Source of the DNA: Typhlomys cinereus
Taxonomy: Eukaryota; Chordata; Mammalia; Rodentia; Platacanthomyidae
DNA: 64,000 nt
NCBI GenBank assembly: GCA_023101885.1
Contig: JALPQD010000232.1
Location: 28,618-92,617 of the forward strand
Direction of reading: 5' to 3'
This document shows positions 21,601 to 32,575 of this stretch, in pieces. A program made the position numbers and the translations under genes. Below the pieces are notes generated by a model, which saw only the letters and a program-made list of their open reading frames with translations, was not told where the DNA came from and ran no database searches. Position 1 is the stretch's first letter, and every line of letters begins with the position of its first letter.

Positions 21601-23020
21601 TGGTACTTCTTGCTGATCTATTTCTGACATCAGCTTTTTTCCCACATAAACCCGAAGTACAGATATTTTTTAAAAAGTCATGTACATTAAGCAGGTAACT
21701 GAAAACTAAGCACCCAAGTGAATACATAAATCGCTAGGGCTTTGCTTGTTTTCTTATGAACTTTTCATTTTTCATGTAAGTCAGGCGTTCTGAGCTCTTT
21801 GCCAGGAAATGGATACAACCTTTCCACTATCAAACTTACATTAAACTCTTGTCTCCAAGTTTTTCCAAGTAGGTCATCATTAATTTGACATGCTTGACTT
21901 TGTTTACTTAGAGCAGAGAAAATTTTTAGCTTTTAGTTTTGATTTCTATTTCTGCTTTGCTAGGAGGATTCAATTACCTTTAACATAATCTTATTGTTAT
22001 CCTTTAATGAAAACATAGTAAGAGCAAATTCTGCGCTATAACTGAGAGGAGTCCAGTTCAACTGTGTATTTCAGTTGCTACAAGTCTTGATTGATGATCT
22101 CACCCATTAAGATAGCCAGGATATTCTCTCATAGATTTAGTATTGAATGTCAGTTTTCTAGATCTTTATGTGCTCAGAGCATTATGGGTAGGCTCCTGAA
22201 TATCTTCATCTAAGGAGAAGTCAAGGCCCTTTTTCCCCCTGTCTCCACATTCTTCTTGCAGGCCAGTTCAGGCTGGTGAGAGTCAGTCTGGATTGGACAT
22301 AATCTAAAGTTAGGGGGGTTTTGCAAGGGGCTCTTTGGGAGGTAGGTTGAAAATATTTCAAACTTCTCTGTGTTCTCACTCACCAAGGCAACAAAATAAA
22401 CCTTTCAGCATTCAGAGGAGGAAGAAAACACAGCAAAGGAAAGGGACAACGGTCAGAGACAGCTGTTTTAGTGATAAATGAGCCCATTGTCCTCGACCAA
22501 CTCCTATTGTTCCTGTGCTGGATGTCTTCCAGCTGCACTCTTCACCTTTCTCTAACCTGCTTTCTGCCCGGAGAGACTGACTTGTTCAGCTTAAATGAAT
22601 GGTTTTCTAAGGTGGTCCCTGAACCCGCAGCGTCAGCATCCCTGGGCACTCATAGGAACACAGATTTCCAGGTCCTATGCCATTCCAGGGGGCGAAGCTC
22701 AGTATAGTAAACTCTCCTAGTCATTTCTGGTATGTGTTAAATTACCAGAATCACTGCGTTACATAATTGAATTCCTTTGAGGCCTCTCCTTGGGTCTCAT
22801 CAGCGGGGAACATCAGTAGGAAATCTAAGGGATAGACCAGATGTGGTCTGGGCATTTATTTTTTCTGGTTGTGCCTCTGTGGTTGGTTGGCTGTGTTCCT
22901 TTAATGGAGGTCGCATCTCCTATCAATAGTCTTTTTCAATTTTCTCTCTGTACATTATGCTGCTCTACTATATTAATGTTTATTTAAGGTGACCAAGTAC
23001 TGCAATCAATACTAGAAAAA
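21601..23020. other. Unassigned sequence
   Basis: No supported gene. The open frame at 22471-22707 shows no domain. Confidence 0.4.
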
Positions 23021-23021
23021 A

Positions 23022-23333
23022 ATAAGGTTGGTGATGGGGGAATATAGCTGTTGGCAGAGTGCATGGCTAGCATGTGTGATTCTGAGGTGCCTAGCATGTG
23101 TGATTCTGAGGTTCCTGGCATGTGTGATTCTGAGGTTCCTAGCGTATGTGGTTCTGAGGTTCCATGTCTAGCCCTGGAGATGCTGCATAAAACCCGAGTG
23201 TGGTGGCTCCGGCTTGTGACCTTAGACTGGGGAGGCAGAAGCAGGAAGATAAGCAGTCCACAGACATCCTTGGCCGCATAGTGAGCTTGAGGACAATCTG
23301 AGCTACATGAAACCCTGTTTCAAAGAATAAAAA
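23022..23333 (+). repeat. ID-B1 (B4-like) SINE with internal 24-bp expansion
   Basis: An ID-like head ('tatagctgttggcagagtgc') runs into four 24-bp units (23071-23094, 23095-23118, 23119-23142, 23143-23166; CATGTGTGATTCTGAGGTTC core), then 'catgtctagccctgg'. A B1 monomer follows ('cgagtgtggtggctccggc', 'gggaggcagaagcaggaag', 'atgaaaccctgtttcaaa'). The repeated unit covers the anticodon-to-B-box part of the tRNA head. Confidence 0.85.
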
Positions 23334-23809
23334 CTGGAGCCAGGTGAGCTGTGGACTTGGCCCATCCAGGGGAGGGAAGGCTCACCCCCTTTACCTGCCC
23401 AGACCCAATGGAGCTCCTCAAGCCCCTCGCCAGCCAGCCAATAAGAAAAGATCTCAACACCCAAACAAGACACAGCCCAATGCAATGGATGAGCAATGCA
23501 TAGACAACAGCAACTAACCAGAATGCAGAGGACCAGCGACCCTGAAACGCTCAGCCAGAATCGGGGCAACCAGATCTCTTTCCATCCTGAGGATCGGAGA
23601 ATCTTGCAGAAGAAGAGTTGGTAAGACTGTAAGAGCCTAAAGCTGGGGAGGAGACATTCCATAACACAGGGCTGCTGCATCCAGAAACTCATTGCGATGA
23701 GACATGTCCCCATCAGACCTGCACTGTGGCTGACATGACACCCCCCAACCCCCCCACAGACTGGAGAGGCTCTCAGGGGAAATAGAGTTATGAGGTGACA
23801 GCCTGCCAG
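23334..23809. other. Moderately GC-rich unassigned sequence
   Basis: More GC-rich than its neighbours, with a 175-codon minus-strand open frame (23303-23830) lacking any domain I recognise. It lies directly downstream (minus sense) of the candidate LTR at 23810-24235 and may be internal sequence of that element, or an unrelated repeat. Confidence 0.4.
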
Positions 23810-24235
23810 GAACAGAAGCTCCAGACGCAAACACTGATGGGAAAGCCGATTTTTATTGTTCTAGCTCAAGCACCCTAGCTCTCTGGTCAAAAAACTATGA
23901 ACCAGAAACCACAAAAGATGGGGTGCACACATTATATACACATCTTGTTTAAACAGAAGAGAAAACAGAAAGGAAAAAGGAAAAAAGAGGAACTGTCTTG
24001 TCGACGATCTACCTAAAGATCGTGACAGTCTTCTGGGTGGCTATGCGCTCTACTTGCTAAGGAAGGGAAGCAGGAACAGATGCTGAGGCCATCAGACACC
24101 AGAAGTGACGTTTGTCGAGGGCAAAAGCCTTGGACTTCCATCCTTTGTGAGCTTTCTCACAGCAACCTCTTATCTCAGTCCCAGTGGAAGGGAGGGGCTT
24201 AGACAGGTTTTCTATTGTATAGAAATATTTTATTA
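23810..24235 (-). repeat. Candidate ERV LTR
   Basis: In minus sense a TATA-like GTGTATATAAT (plus 23931-23941) lies about 75 bp upstream of an AATAAA (plus-strand TTTATT 23852-23857). This spacing suits a U3-R layout. No LTR ends or target duplications could be fixed and the family is unknown. Confidence 0.4.
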
Positions 24236-24244
24236 ATATTTCAT

Positions 24245-24545
24245 CCTATTTCAAAAGGAACCTCAGGGGTGTGGGTTAGACAGGTGAAGGGGAACACCTC
24301 CATCAGTCTACCCAAGGAAGGGCCACTTGATCCGCCACAGAGGCCTGCGCCCCAACTGGAGCAGACAATCCAAAGGAAACCCTACGGCCCACTGAAGGAG
24401 GTAGATAGGAGGGTGGGAGGGAGTGATAGGTTGAACTGATGAAGGGAGTATAAGATGAGAGAGGTTGGGGGGAGGGAGGATAGAGGGTGCAGAGACGACT
24501 ACTCATCGTGCTTATAAAACTAGAAAAAATTAAAAATAAAATAAA
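24245..24545 (+). repeat. L1 3' end with A-rich tail
   Basis: Shares the order 'gaacctcaggggtgtgggtt', 'ccacagaggcctg', 'aaccctacggccc' and a GGAGGGTGGGAGG purine tract with the reverse of 27846-28088. It ends 'cttataaaactagaaaaaat' plus an A-rich tail. The two copies support each other as one L1 family. Confidence 0.7.
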
Positions 24546-24654
24546 ACTGTTTGCTATTTTTATTATACCCATTAATAATTGTTTTATTCATAGCATTCCC
24601 TAGATGAAAAGTTCTAAATTCCACCTCTCCCTAGTTCTTTTTTTTCTTTGTCCA

Positions 24655-24960
24655 TTTTTTATATGTATGTGGTATGTGTGTGTGCATGATCATTCACATG
24701 TGTGTAGATGTGTGTGCACGTAGAAGCCTGAGGGCGTTGTAGGGAATCATCCTCGATCTTTCTTCCTACTTATTCCTTTTGAGACAGAGTCTTTAATCAA
24801 ACCCAGAGCTCACTGGGTTTGCTCTGGGGATTCCAGTGTCTGGAATTAGGTGGGCCTTTTTGCCCCCTTGTATTTTACACGGAACATGGCGATCCTTACT
24901 CTTGTCTCTTTGCTTCAGTGGCAAGGCCTATAACCTCGGATTCATCTCCTCGGCTCTTGA
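24655..24960 (-). repeat. B4/RSINE1 SINE
   Basis: Reversed RSINE1: TG-rich start, 'gagacagagtctttaatc', 'acccagagctcactggg', 'ggattccagtgtctgg' and a degraded head near 24940. Confidence 0.7.
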
Positions 24961-24974
24961 ACTTTTAAAATAGT

Positions 24975-25355
24975 GATTATTTTGTTTTCCTGCATGTATG
25001 AACATAAAATACATATCTGTGTGCGAGAGTATACGTGTGCCATGTGAGTACACAGAGGTTAGAGGGCAACTTCAGGCGTTGGCTTGACCTTTCTTTCACC
25101 TTGAGACAGCATTGCTCTTGTTTGCCTGTCCGCTGCGAATTCCAGGCTAGCTGAACCATGCGCTTCACTGGGGTGCGGGAGCTGACAAGGAGGTGGGGGA
25201 AGGGTTGAGTTCTCCCGTCTCCGCCTCCCATCTCACTGTAGGAGTACTGGGATTATAGACACATGTCACTGTGTCCAGTTTTTAACGTGGATTCTGGATC
25301 TGAACTCTGGTCTTAGATTAGTGTGATAAATGCTTGTCTACTGAGTCATCTGCCA
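24975..25355 (-). repeat. B4-type SINE
   Basis: Reversed B4: 'cacagaggttagagggcaac', 'ccttgagacagcattgc', 'tgggattatagacacatg', 'gaactctggtcttag' and 'ctactgagtcatctgcc'. It lies in tandem with the preceding B4 in the same orientation. Confidence 0.7.
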
Positions 25356-25429
25356 GTCCCTTCTCTCACCATTTTAAATGAATATTTTACTCTCAAAGAC
25401 TGAAAACATAGTTTCTATATAACACTATT

Positions 25430-25775
25430 TTTTTTTTTTATTAAATATAGCAGACAAGGAAACAAATGAAGTCCAGTTCGTAACAGTTTTCAAGATTTTT
25501 GAAAACACCGAGGCTACTTCTAGAAGGAATTGTGTGATGAAACAGACAGCCAAACACGGAGGTGTTAAGCTTCAAATACAGAGACTTCAAAATAATACAA
25601 ATGACAACCGTTTTTCTCTGGGAAATTTTTCTTCTCTGGTAAAACAAGGAGCGTGGCTATCCTTCGCAGTTCAGCAACAGATACATAGTATTTGCGCATT
25701 AACAAAAAGTCAGGCACCATTTTTCTTGAAAACCTAAAATGTTGATAGAAATAAAGATGCATTGGGCTCAAGGAG
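25430..25775 (-). pseudogene. Possible retroposed 3' end of an unidentified transcript
   Basis: On the minus strand a 68-codon open frame (25565-25771; contains LLMRKYYVSVAELRRIATLL) is followed by about 120 bp ending in TTTAATAAAAAAAAAAA. That order of frame, AATAAA and A-run suits a processed pseudogene, though AATAAA merges with the A-run. I do not recognise the protein. No target duplication was found. Confidence 0.3.
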
Positions 25776-25779
25776 AAAC

Positions 25780-26637
25780 TTTTCTACAGGGTTGAGACTT
25801 GGCTATGAAAAGGGGAGTCATTCTGGTTAAAAAGTTACTTCCTAAAGGAAGAAATATCTAATACCTAACTCAGAATGTCAATGTTTTCATTTTTGGCATC
25901 CAGGGTGTAAACCTGAGAAACGGTTACGTGCACCAGTAAAGAATTTTTCCCCTACATGGTGATGGTGCAGGCCGTTTAGTTGTTGCTGGTTCGTAGACTT
26001 TGTAGACTCTGACCAGTCCCGGTGGGACAGAACATACTGTATAATTATGTCCTTTCAAATAATTTACTCCACTGTATATTCATTATGCATAGCAGCTTGT
26101 CATGAAAAATCAGTAAAGCCCAAGCAGCTGTGGGCTAAGAGAATTTTAGGGCTCTCAGAGACAATCATCTTGACTCGATCACGATGAAGATTTTACCTTT
26201 CAAGTGAGTGCTTTCGCCTAAAATATTTCCCCCTGTGGTTCTTGGCTTGATACTTCTTCAGCCTTAGCACTCATTTTCTCAGTGGGTAAGCAAGCCACCA
26301 GCAAGCATAGAGAGAAAACAAGACAAAACAAGTGAGCGATTAATAACACGCCATTCTTTCTTCATAAATCACTAAAGAGGTTCCTTTGAGAGAATACAGA
26401 CTGATGGAATGGACTTAAGGTATCTCCTAAATAGAAGATTTCCTGCAATTGTCTAGACTAAAAGGAAGTGAACAGGGCATCTTACCAGAAATTCCCCTTT
26501 ATTATCTTCAAGTTTCAGAATATCCAATGAGCATGTTTTTGGATGCTGATGAGATTAGAATTTAGTGACAGGTTATCTGGAAAATTCAATGTATTTGTAA
26601 GTTAGTTTGCAAACTTCTAAAGAACCCATGGTCATAA

Positions 26638-26640
<3 letters not shown>
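25780..26640. other. Unassigned sequence
   Basis: No gene or clear repeat seen. Confidence 0.4.
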
Positions 26641-26693
<53 letters not shown>

Positions 26694-26703
26694 AAGAGAG
26701 AGA
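26641..26703. repeat. (GA)n microsatellite
   Basis: Nearly pure GA repeat with two short interruptions (AAA) at its 3' end. Confidence 0.95.
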
Positions 26704-26977
26704 ATAAATATTTGAAGTAAATGAAAATGAATGTCACCTATCAAAATGGGAGATACATACCTAAAGCAGTGCTTAGAAGAAAATTCTAACTTTGGAACAC
26801 TTGTATTAGTAAAAAAGACAAATTTTAAATGACAATGTTGGTGCTATCTTAAGAAAATAAAAAAACAACAAATTTAAACAGACTTATTAAAATTGGAGAA
26901 TGACTATAAGAATAGAATCAAGGAAATAAAAAAATAAACAAGTCAACACAATCGAAACTATGAATGTTTGAAATGCC

Positions 26978-27116
26978 TTTAAGTTGTAGAAGTGTGCCCA
27001 GCAGCATGAGCCTGTCTCGGGCCTGGGGATGCTAAGCCTGAGAGTTACTAGCAACTGGAGCTCAAGACCAGTCCAGGCAATACACTGAGACCTCATCTCA
27101 AAAACTAACTTTTTTT
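26978..27116 (+). repeat. B1 SINE
   Basis: B1 order: 'ggcctggggatgctaagcc', 'ctggagctcaagaccagtcc', 'gagacctcatctcaaaaac'. The next SINE landed in its A-rich tail. Confidence 0.65.
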
Positions 27117-27402
27117 TTAAATTTTTTTTATTATTTATTCAACTGTGTGCATGTGCGTGTGTATGTGCGCGCGCGTGTGTCTGTGTGTGTGTGTGTGTGT
27201 AGAACCACGGACGAATTCGTGAACCACCATGGACGCCTCCACCTCCTTCTGCCCCGGGATTCACAGGCTCCGCCCTACCAGGACCAGAAGCGCAGGCCGC
27301 CCCCGCTTCCGCCTGGCGTCTATACGTGGGATCTGGGATCCAAACTCAGGACTTTTTGCTTGTTAGGCAGAGTCTTAACCCCTGAGCCACCTCTCCAGCC
27401 CC
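27117..27402 (-). repeat. Young B2-superfamily SINE, 14-bp target duplication
   Basis: Flanked by AAAACTAACTTTTT (27101-27114 and 27403-27416). Reversed A box 'cccctgagcca' and B box-like 'ggatccaaactc' are at the right end, and the tail has AATAAATAATAAAA in minus sense after a (TG)n stretch. Compared with the copy at 43298 it lacks a short 'cttgtttact'-type segment in the body. Confidence 0.93.
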
Positions 27403-27440
27403 AAAACTAACTTTTTAAAAGTTGTATAAAATGTTTTTTT

Positions 27441-27698
27441 ATGGGCTGGAGAGATGGCTCAGGGGTTAAGACTCTGCCTAACAAGCAAAAAGTCCTGAGT
27501 TCAGATCCTAGGTCCCACGTAAAAAACGCCAGGCAGAGATGGGGGCAGCCTGCACTTTCTGGCCCTTGTGGCGGAGCCTGGACAATCCCAGAGTGAAGCA
27601 AAAAGGAGGTAGATACAATCCAGGATGATTCCCAAAGTCACCCTTGGCCCTCCACAGGGACCCACAGTTCTGTCTGTCTGCCTGCCTGCTTGCCTACC

Positions 27699-27781
<83 letters not shown>

Positions 27782-27845
27782 CCCGCATGCACACGCGCGG
27801 GCGCTAAATAAATAAAAAGAAAAGTTTAAAAATAAAAAAATTATT
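27441..27845 (+). repeat. B2-superfamily SINE with (TCTG)n(AC)n tail
   Basis: Starts 'ctggagagatggctcaggg', B box 'cctgagttcagatcc', body 'ggcggagcctgg' and 'atccaggatgattccc', then (TCTG)n and (AC)n from 27694 to 27779 and an AATAAATAAAA tail. It sits head to head with the preceding copy, about 38 bp apart. Confidence 0.93.
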
Positions 27846-28088
27846 TTTTTCTACTTTTATAAGTATGTTGAATATTTATCCCTGCTTCCCTCCATCTCCC
27901 CTTCCCTCCTACTACCTCCCACCCTCCTGCCTGTCTGCTTCTATGGATCCCAGGGTTCCCTCTGGCTTGTCTACTCTTGTGGGAATTCAGGCCTCTGTGG
28001 CATACCGAGTTGCCTCTCTTCGGGCCACCCCACTGACAAAGGCATTTCCCTTCACTCATCCAACTTAGTCCCCAAGGTTTCCGCTGTA
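27846..28088 (-). repeat. L1 3' end
   Basis: Reverse of the same 3' region as 24245-24545, including 'aggcctctgtggca' and the reversed purine tract, with the A-rich end adjoining the SINE tail at the left. No coding is intact. Confidence 0.7.
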
Positions 28089-28089
28089 T

Positions 28090-29449
28090 GTTCTTACCTC
28101 TCTTCCTAGGAAGTCTATGGGGGCATGTTGTTATTTTTTTTATTTTAGAAATTAGTGAAAGAATACGAATGCTGTGGAAATTGATCCATCGTAATGCTTC
28201 TTTAAATGAGAGAGAAATGTGTGTCCAGAATTTACACTTCAGCGATGAGTCATTCTACCCGTCCTACAATCTGTGCTAAATACCCATATGAGTTTACACT
28301 TTTGGTAAATAAGGAATGGTTGCATATTATGTTTATCGTATTTAACTTCAAACTTGCAAATGTAAGGAATGCAGCATGACAAACCCCCATGTAATCATCA
28401 TAAACTTCCATACCTATAAACACATGAATAATCTTGTTTCTTCCTTACCTTACTTCATGTTATTTCATTTACAAATATTATATACTGTATTTCCTTAAAA
28501 TATAAGTAGAATTATACTTCAAACTTAATAGAAATTTCTTAATACAGTCAAATATAAGTCTATATTCAAATTTTCCAGACATCACAGTTTTTAAACACTG
28601 CTTTGTTTTGGATAGGGGATTGTAACGCAGTGATAGAGTATATATGCTTAACACACCCAAGGCCCTGTGGACAATTTCAAGCACAGAAAATGTTTTGTTT
28701 TATTTTAGTTAATCTCTTCAATCTTGTATCCCTCTCTCCTTTCTGTTTTGCTGTAGTTTAGACCCTTTCACTTTATTCCACTTGAAGGTGGTTAGAAACA
28801 ACCTATGTATCTTTTCATTTTCAATTTAGATCCATCTAAATGATTTCGAAGAGAGAGGTGTTATCTGAGAAAGTTTCTATTTTAGTGATATCTGCCTTCT
28901 TGGGTATTTTATATTGAGATGTCTGAGGTTGTAGAGACTTCACATTAATTTCACATGCACAGTAGATTGCACTGTTTGAGAGTCCTCTTGTTCTAACTCC
29001 AGTAATTAGGATGCACTTTCATTACTCCCTGGACAAGAGGCTTTCTTTGTGAAATGGGAGGTTGCTATGAAAGTACAAAGAACTCCTTTCAATGGAAGAA
29101 ATCGGTCAGGGATGAAGCGTTCTTTCTGTGAATCTCAGAAATTGTTACCGTATCCAGAAATTCAGTCAGATGGTGTTTATGTGCTATTTTATACTATCAA
29201 AGGGTAATTGGTATTTTCCTTGGAATCGTGACCAAATTCTAACTCTGATAAATTCATTCTACTTCCCCAAATTTTATCTGCAATTTCAAGTAGATTCAGT
29301 ATTCTTAACTACCTGTCTCAACTTGTTGCTTGGTGTTGAAGTTCACTTATTCAGCAGCTACTGCTTTGGGCGGCAGAGAGGAAACAAGGCAGATTTGTCA
29401 AAGAGCATATATACATATGTGGGGTGGGAATGACAATCTCATGACTTAA
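28090..29449. other. Mostly unique AT-rich sequence
   Basis: Apart from an ID-like element at 28610-28690 nothing was recognised. Open frames here lack domains. Confidence 0.4.
28610..28690 (+). repeat. ID-like SINE
   Basis: Degraded ID: 'aggggattgtaacgcagtg', 'atagagtatatatgc' and 'ccaaggccctgtggac', followed by an A-containing end. Confidence 0.55.
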
Positions 29450-29450
29450 T

Positions 29451-29498
<48 letters not shown>

Positions 29499-29502
29499 AA
29501 AA
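29450..29502. repeat. (GA)n microsatellite
   Basis: GA-rich repeat with a few AAA interruptions, just upstream of a SINE. Confidence 0.95.
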
Positions 29503-29531
29503 CTTTAATTTCCTTAGTAAACTTTTATTAA

Positions 29532-29805
29532 GGCTGGAGAGATGGCTCAGGGGTTAAATTCTTTGTCTTACATGTAACAAGATCTGAGTTTGGATTCTCA
29601 AATGTAAAAATGCAGCATGTTTATGCTGACAGCCTGTAATTCTGGCCCTGGAAGGTAGAGCCTGGGAAACTCCAGAGCAAAGCAAAGAAATAAGGAGGTA
29701 GAGCAACCCAGGATGATTCCAGTATCACCCTTTGGCTTCTACAGGCACACAAACTCAAATACCTTCCTGTACACACACACAAACACACAATTTTATTTCA
29801 AAGTT
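29532..29805 (+). repeat. B2-superfamily SINE (older)
   Basis: Starts 'ggctggagagatggctcagg', B box-like 'tctgagtttggattc', body 'tagagcctgggaaactcc' and 'cccaggatgattcc', and a short (AC)n tail followed by an ATTTTATTTC end. Confidence 0.85.
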
Positions 29806-29959
29806 TGTATGTGTGAGACATTCTTGATATATCTGAGGATACAAAAATGAAGAAAGTAACAGTTCTTGCATTAAAATCTATACAGTCTGTTAGAATGGAA
29901 TTTTAAAAGTAATATTAGGAAGAGCTAATTTCTATTTTTAAAAGTCTTCCTCTCGATAA

Positions 29960-30140
29960 TTAAAAACTTGAGTAAGTTTATAAGTTCTTTAATATTAGAT
30001 TTTCATATCTGCAAAATAGAGACAAAGAGCTATCTCACAGTGCTTTGTAAACACTTTATGATCCAAAATACTTAAGATATTGCCTAACTCATTATAAGGT
30101 ATTGTGACTTTCATTAACTGCTAGGAAACTGTTAACACCA
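29960..30140 (+). repeat. MIR-like relic
   Basis: 'attttcatatctgcaaaata' followed by 'ctcacagtgctttgtaaac' and 'catt'-rich sequence resembles a diverged MIR 3' half. Tentative. Confidence 0.35.
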
Positions 30141-32079
30141 CATAAGACTACATAGGATCCAGCATATGGATTCAGATATTGTGACTCTGTATATTACAAA
30201 AGCATAGATAGGTTGCTTATTCATTGCACAGATGCCAGAATGCAGATTTACATTCCCTAGAGCCTCATAGATGCTAAGTTTCTCATTTACTAGTACTCTG
30301 GTAAAGGTCATAAAATCAGGAGAAGGAATTGTTATCCTCCTGTTCTCACCCCATTATCTAATTTAAAACCCTGAGTGGTGTTGGGGACTGTGATTAGGAA
30401 ATTCAGAACTTTAAAGCTGTTACAACAGGAGAAAATAAAAACTTTACTGTTTGACATTGGCACGTATTCCAAAGTCCCTCCCTACTTAACGAGCTCTAGG
30501 CTTTCATATGAGACATAAGACACTTAAAGAGAAAAAAAAAAGTATCGCCACAAGGCTAATGATGACAACAGCTGCCAGCACACCTTCCATCCAAAGCAAG
30601 TGGAGACTTGAAACAAACCTGAGCTCCACTTTGTGTTAGAAGCATCACCGCGACATGCCTGTGCCGGCAGAGGTTCTCAGAACACATTCCTTAACACCAG
30701 GACTTGAGACCGTGCTGGATGTCGGAAGCCCAGAGCAGCGAAGCTTCCTGTAGATGCTGTTCCTTCACGGTGGATGGGCTGGCTCCCGACATTTATTGTA
30801 GGCAGCCACAAGGAAGAACGAGCCGATTGCTTTTCTTCACGGAGATTGTAGTCTCGCTAATTTGTTCATTCACACCCTCATTGTTCAGATATTTCTTGAC
30901 TGTCTACTACGTGCGAAACCACTGTGTTTATGTTTAAGGCAAGTAGTCTATGTAAGACTGAAAATAGGTTTTAAATATCTGCGCATTTCACTAATATGTT
31001 TAAATCGACCCAAATCATACCTCTATGACTATAGAAAACGAGTAACTTCTATTGAAAATTTATTGTAAGTGCTGAAGAAATGCTAAAAGAGAAAATAATT
31101 AGACTCCAATAACTGTTAGTGTATGTATTAGCCAGCTGTGAGTTTCTATAATAAATAACCTGACATGATTAACCTATAAGGAGAAAAGAGTCGGGGATGT
31201 AGTTCAGTGGCACATGCAGTTCTGCAGAACGAAGAGGAAAAGGCATCTAAATTGTGGACACTTTTCCACCAACTGATCCATATCTAGAAATCAAGAATGA
31301 ATTTGTTTTTTCTCATGCGTGTAGTTCATTTCTGGATTATCTGTATCAACTGCTGGCTTCCATGTTTGTTTTGTCTAGGATAATAGTATCTTGTATCTAC
31401 AGTTATATTCCAAATAAGAAAATTAATCTTAAAATTAATCAAAGCAAAACTTAGGAAGATGGCAGTATCGTTTCCATGAATTATCTGAAAAATGCCAGAT
31501 AAACTTAGATTTTACTTCCCTATTGTTAGATTATTCCCTCAGATTCTTGACTATTAAGTTGATATAGCACCTCAAATAAGGGAACTTCATTTGAATTTTA
31601 AGGTTTTTTTTCTAGAACAAATATCCTTTGGACATCATTTTGTTCATAATGTAAAAGATTGCTTTCTTTCTCTAGTCTAAAATAAATTTGCGGTGTTTAA
31701 TGAACAGATAGTTATAGTTATCTCAATGTGTGACATAGAAAATGGTCTTTTCATTGTAAACAAAGTTGGGTTCATCAATTCTTTTTAGCAGCACATGGCT
31801 TGAGATAATCATTTGGTAAGTAAATGGAACTTTGGCTTGAATGATACATGCGATTCAAAATTTCTGGTTAGTAGAGATGGTCTTTCACTAAATTTATTCC
31901 TTCCTTATCTCCTTTTCATCCTGTCAGTTAGTCTTAACTCCTCTAACTTAGCCTCTTTTCTCCACATATCTTTTGTTGATCTTTCGCGTGTTGAAAATTT
32001 GTTCACACTGCTCTTACGCTTAGTGCACACCTCCAGTTGATTCTGTACTACATGTAGAGTTTATTTTTCATTTAGCCTT
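30141..32079. other. Mostly unique AT-rich sequence
   Basis: At 30855-30935 'tttgttcattcacaccctca' and 'ttcttgactgtctactacgtg' resemble a reversed L2 3' end. At 31188-31250 'gggatgtagttcagtggcac' resembles a partial ID. Nothing else recognised and no gene. Confidence 0.4.
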
Positions 32080-32575
32080 TAAGACTTCAAATATTCACCC
32101 CAATTGTCTTTTCTGTTTCATTTTCATTAATGCTCCTGCCTCAATCTGTTGCTTATAGTATTGTCACCTTCAAATGAATATACAATATGATCCCAGTCTT
32201 TATATCTTGCATTTTTTTATTCAATCAGCTGAAAATATCCCTTTCCTTCTTCATTGTCTTTCTTCCTGCCCATGGTAAATTACTTTTTCTAGCTTCAAAT
32301 TCTAACATAGATGTCATCTTCTTTATGAAATAATATATCTGATGTCACTTCTTGGTTATAATGAATCGTGATAATATTATTTTGTTCCTATGATAAAGCA
32401 ATGCAGCTATTTATGTGTCTATTTTGTTCAATAGACTGTGAGTTCCCCAAAGAGACAAACTGTTTATTTCTGTATCTTGAAGCCAGACTGACATAATACC
32501 ACAGAAGCAATAATTGTAGAATGAACAGCTTACTGAATAAAAGAATTAATGTACTTTCAGTGGCTTATTACTTAT
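32080..32575 (+). repeat. L2 3' end relic
   Basis: The stretch 'tatgtgtctattttgttc', 'agactgtgagttccccaaag', 'ctgtttatttctgtatctt' and 'ttgtagaatgaac' has the order of an L2 3' end. The upstream part is more diverged. Confidence 0.55.

Noticed and set aside
23303..23830. 175-codon minus-strand frame, the longest in the window
   Set aside because: No recognisable domain and a composition close to background. It lies beside a candidate LTR, so noncoding repeat sequence is likelier than a gene.
27147..27410. Proteins with 'RDSQAPPYQDQKRRPPPLPPGV' type sequence in several places
   Set aside because: The same peptide appears at 19024, 27147, 39283 and 43336 because it is the reverse strand of the SINE body. 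It is not a gene family.
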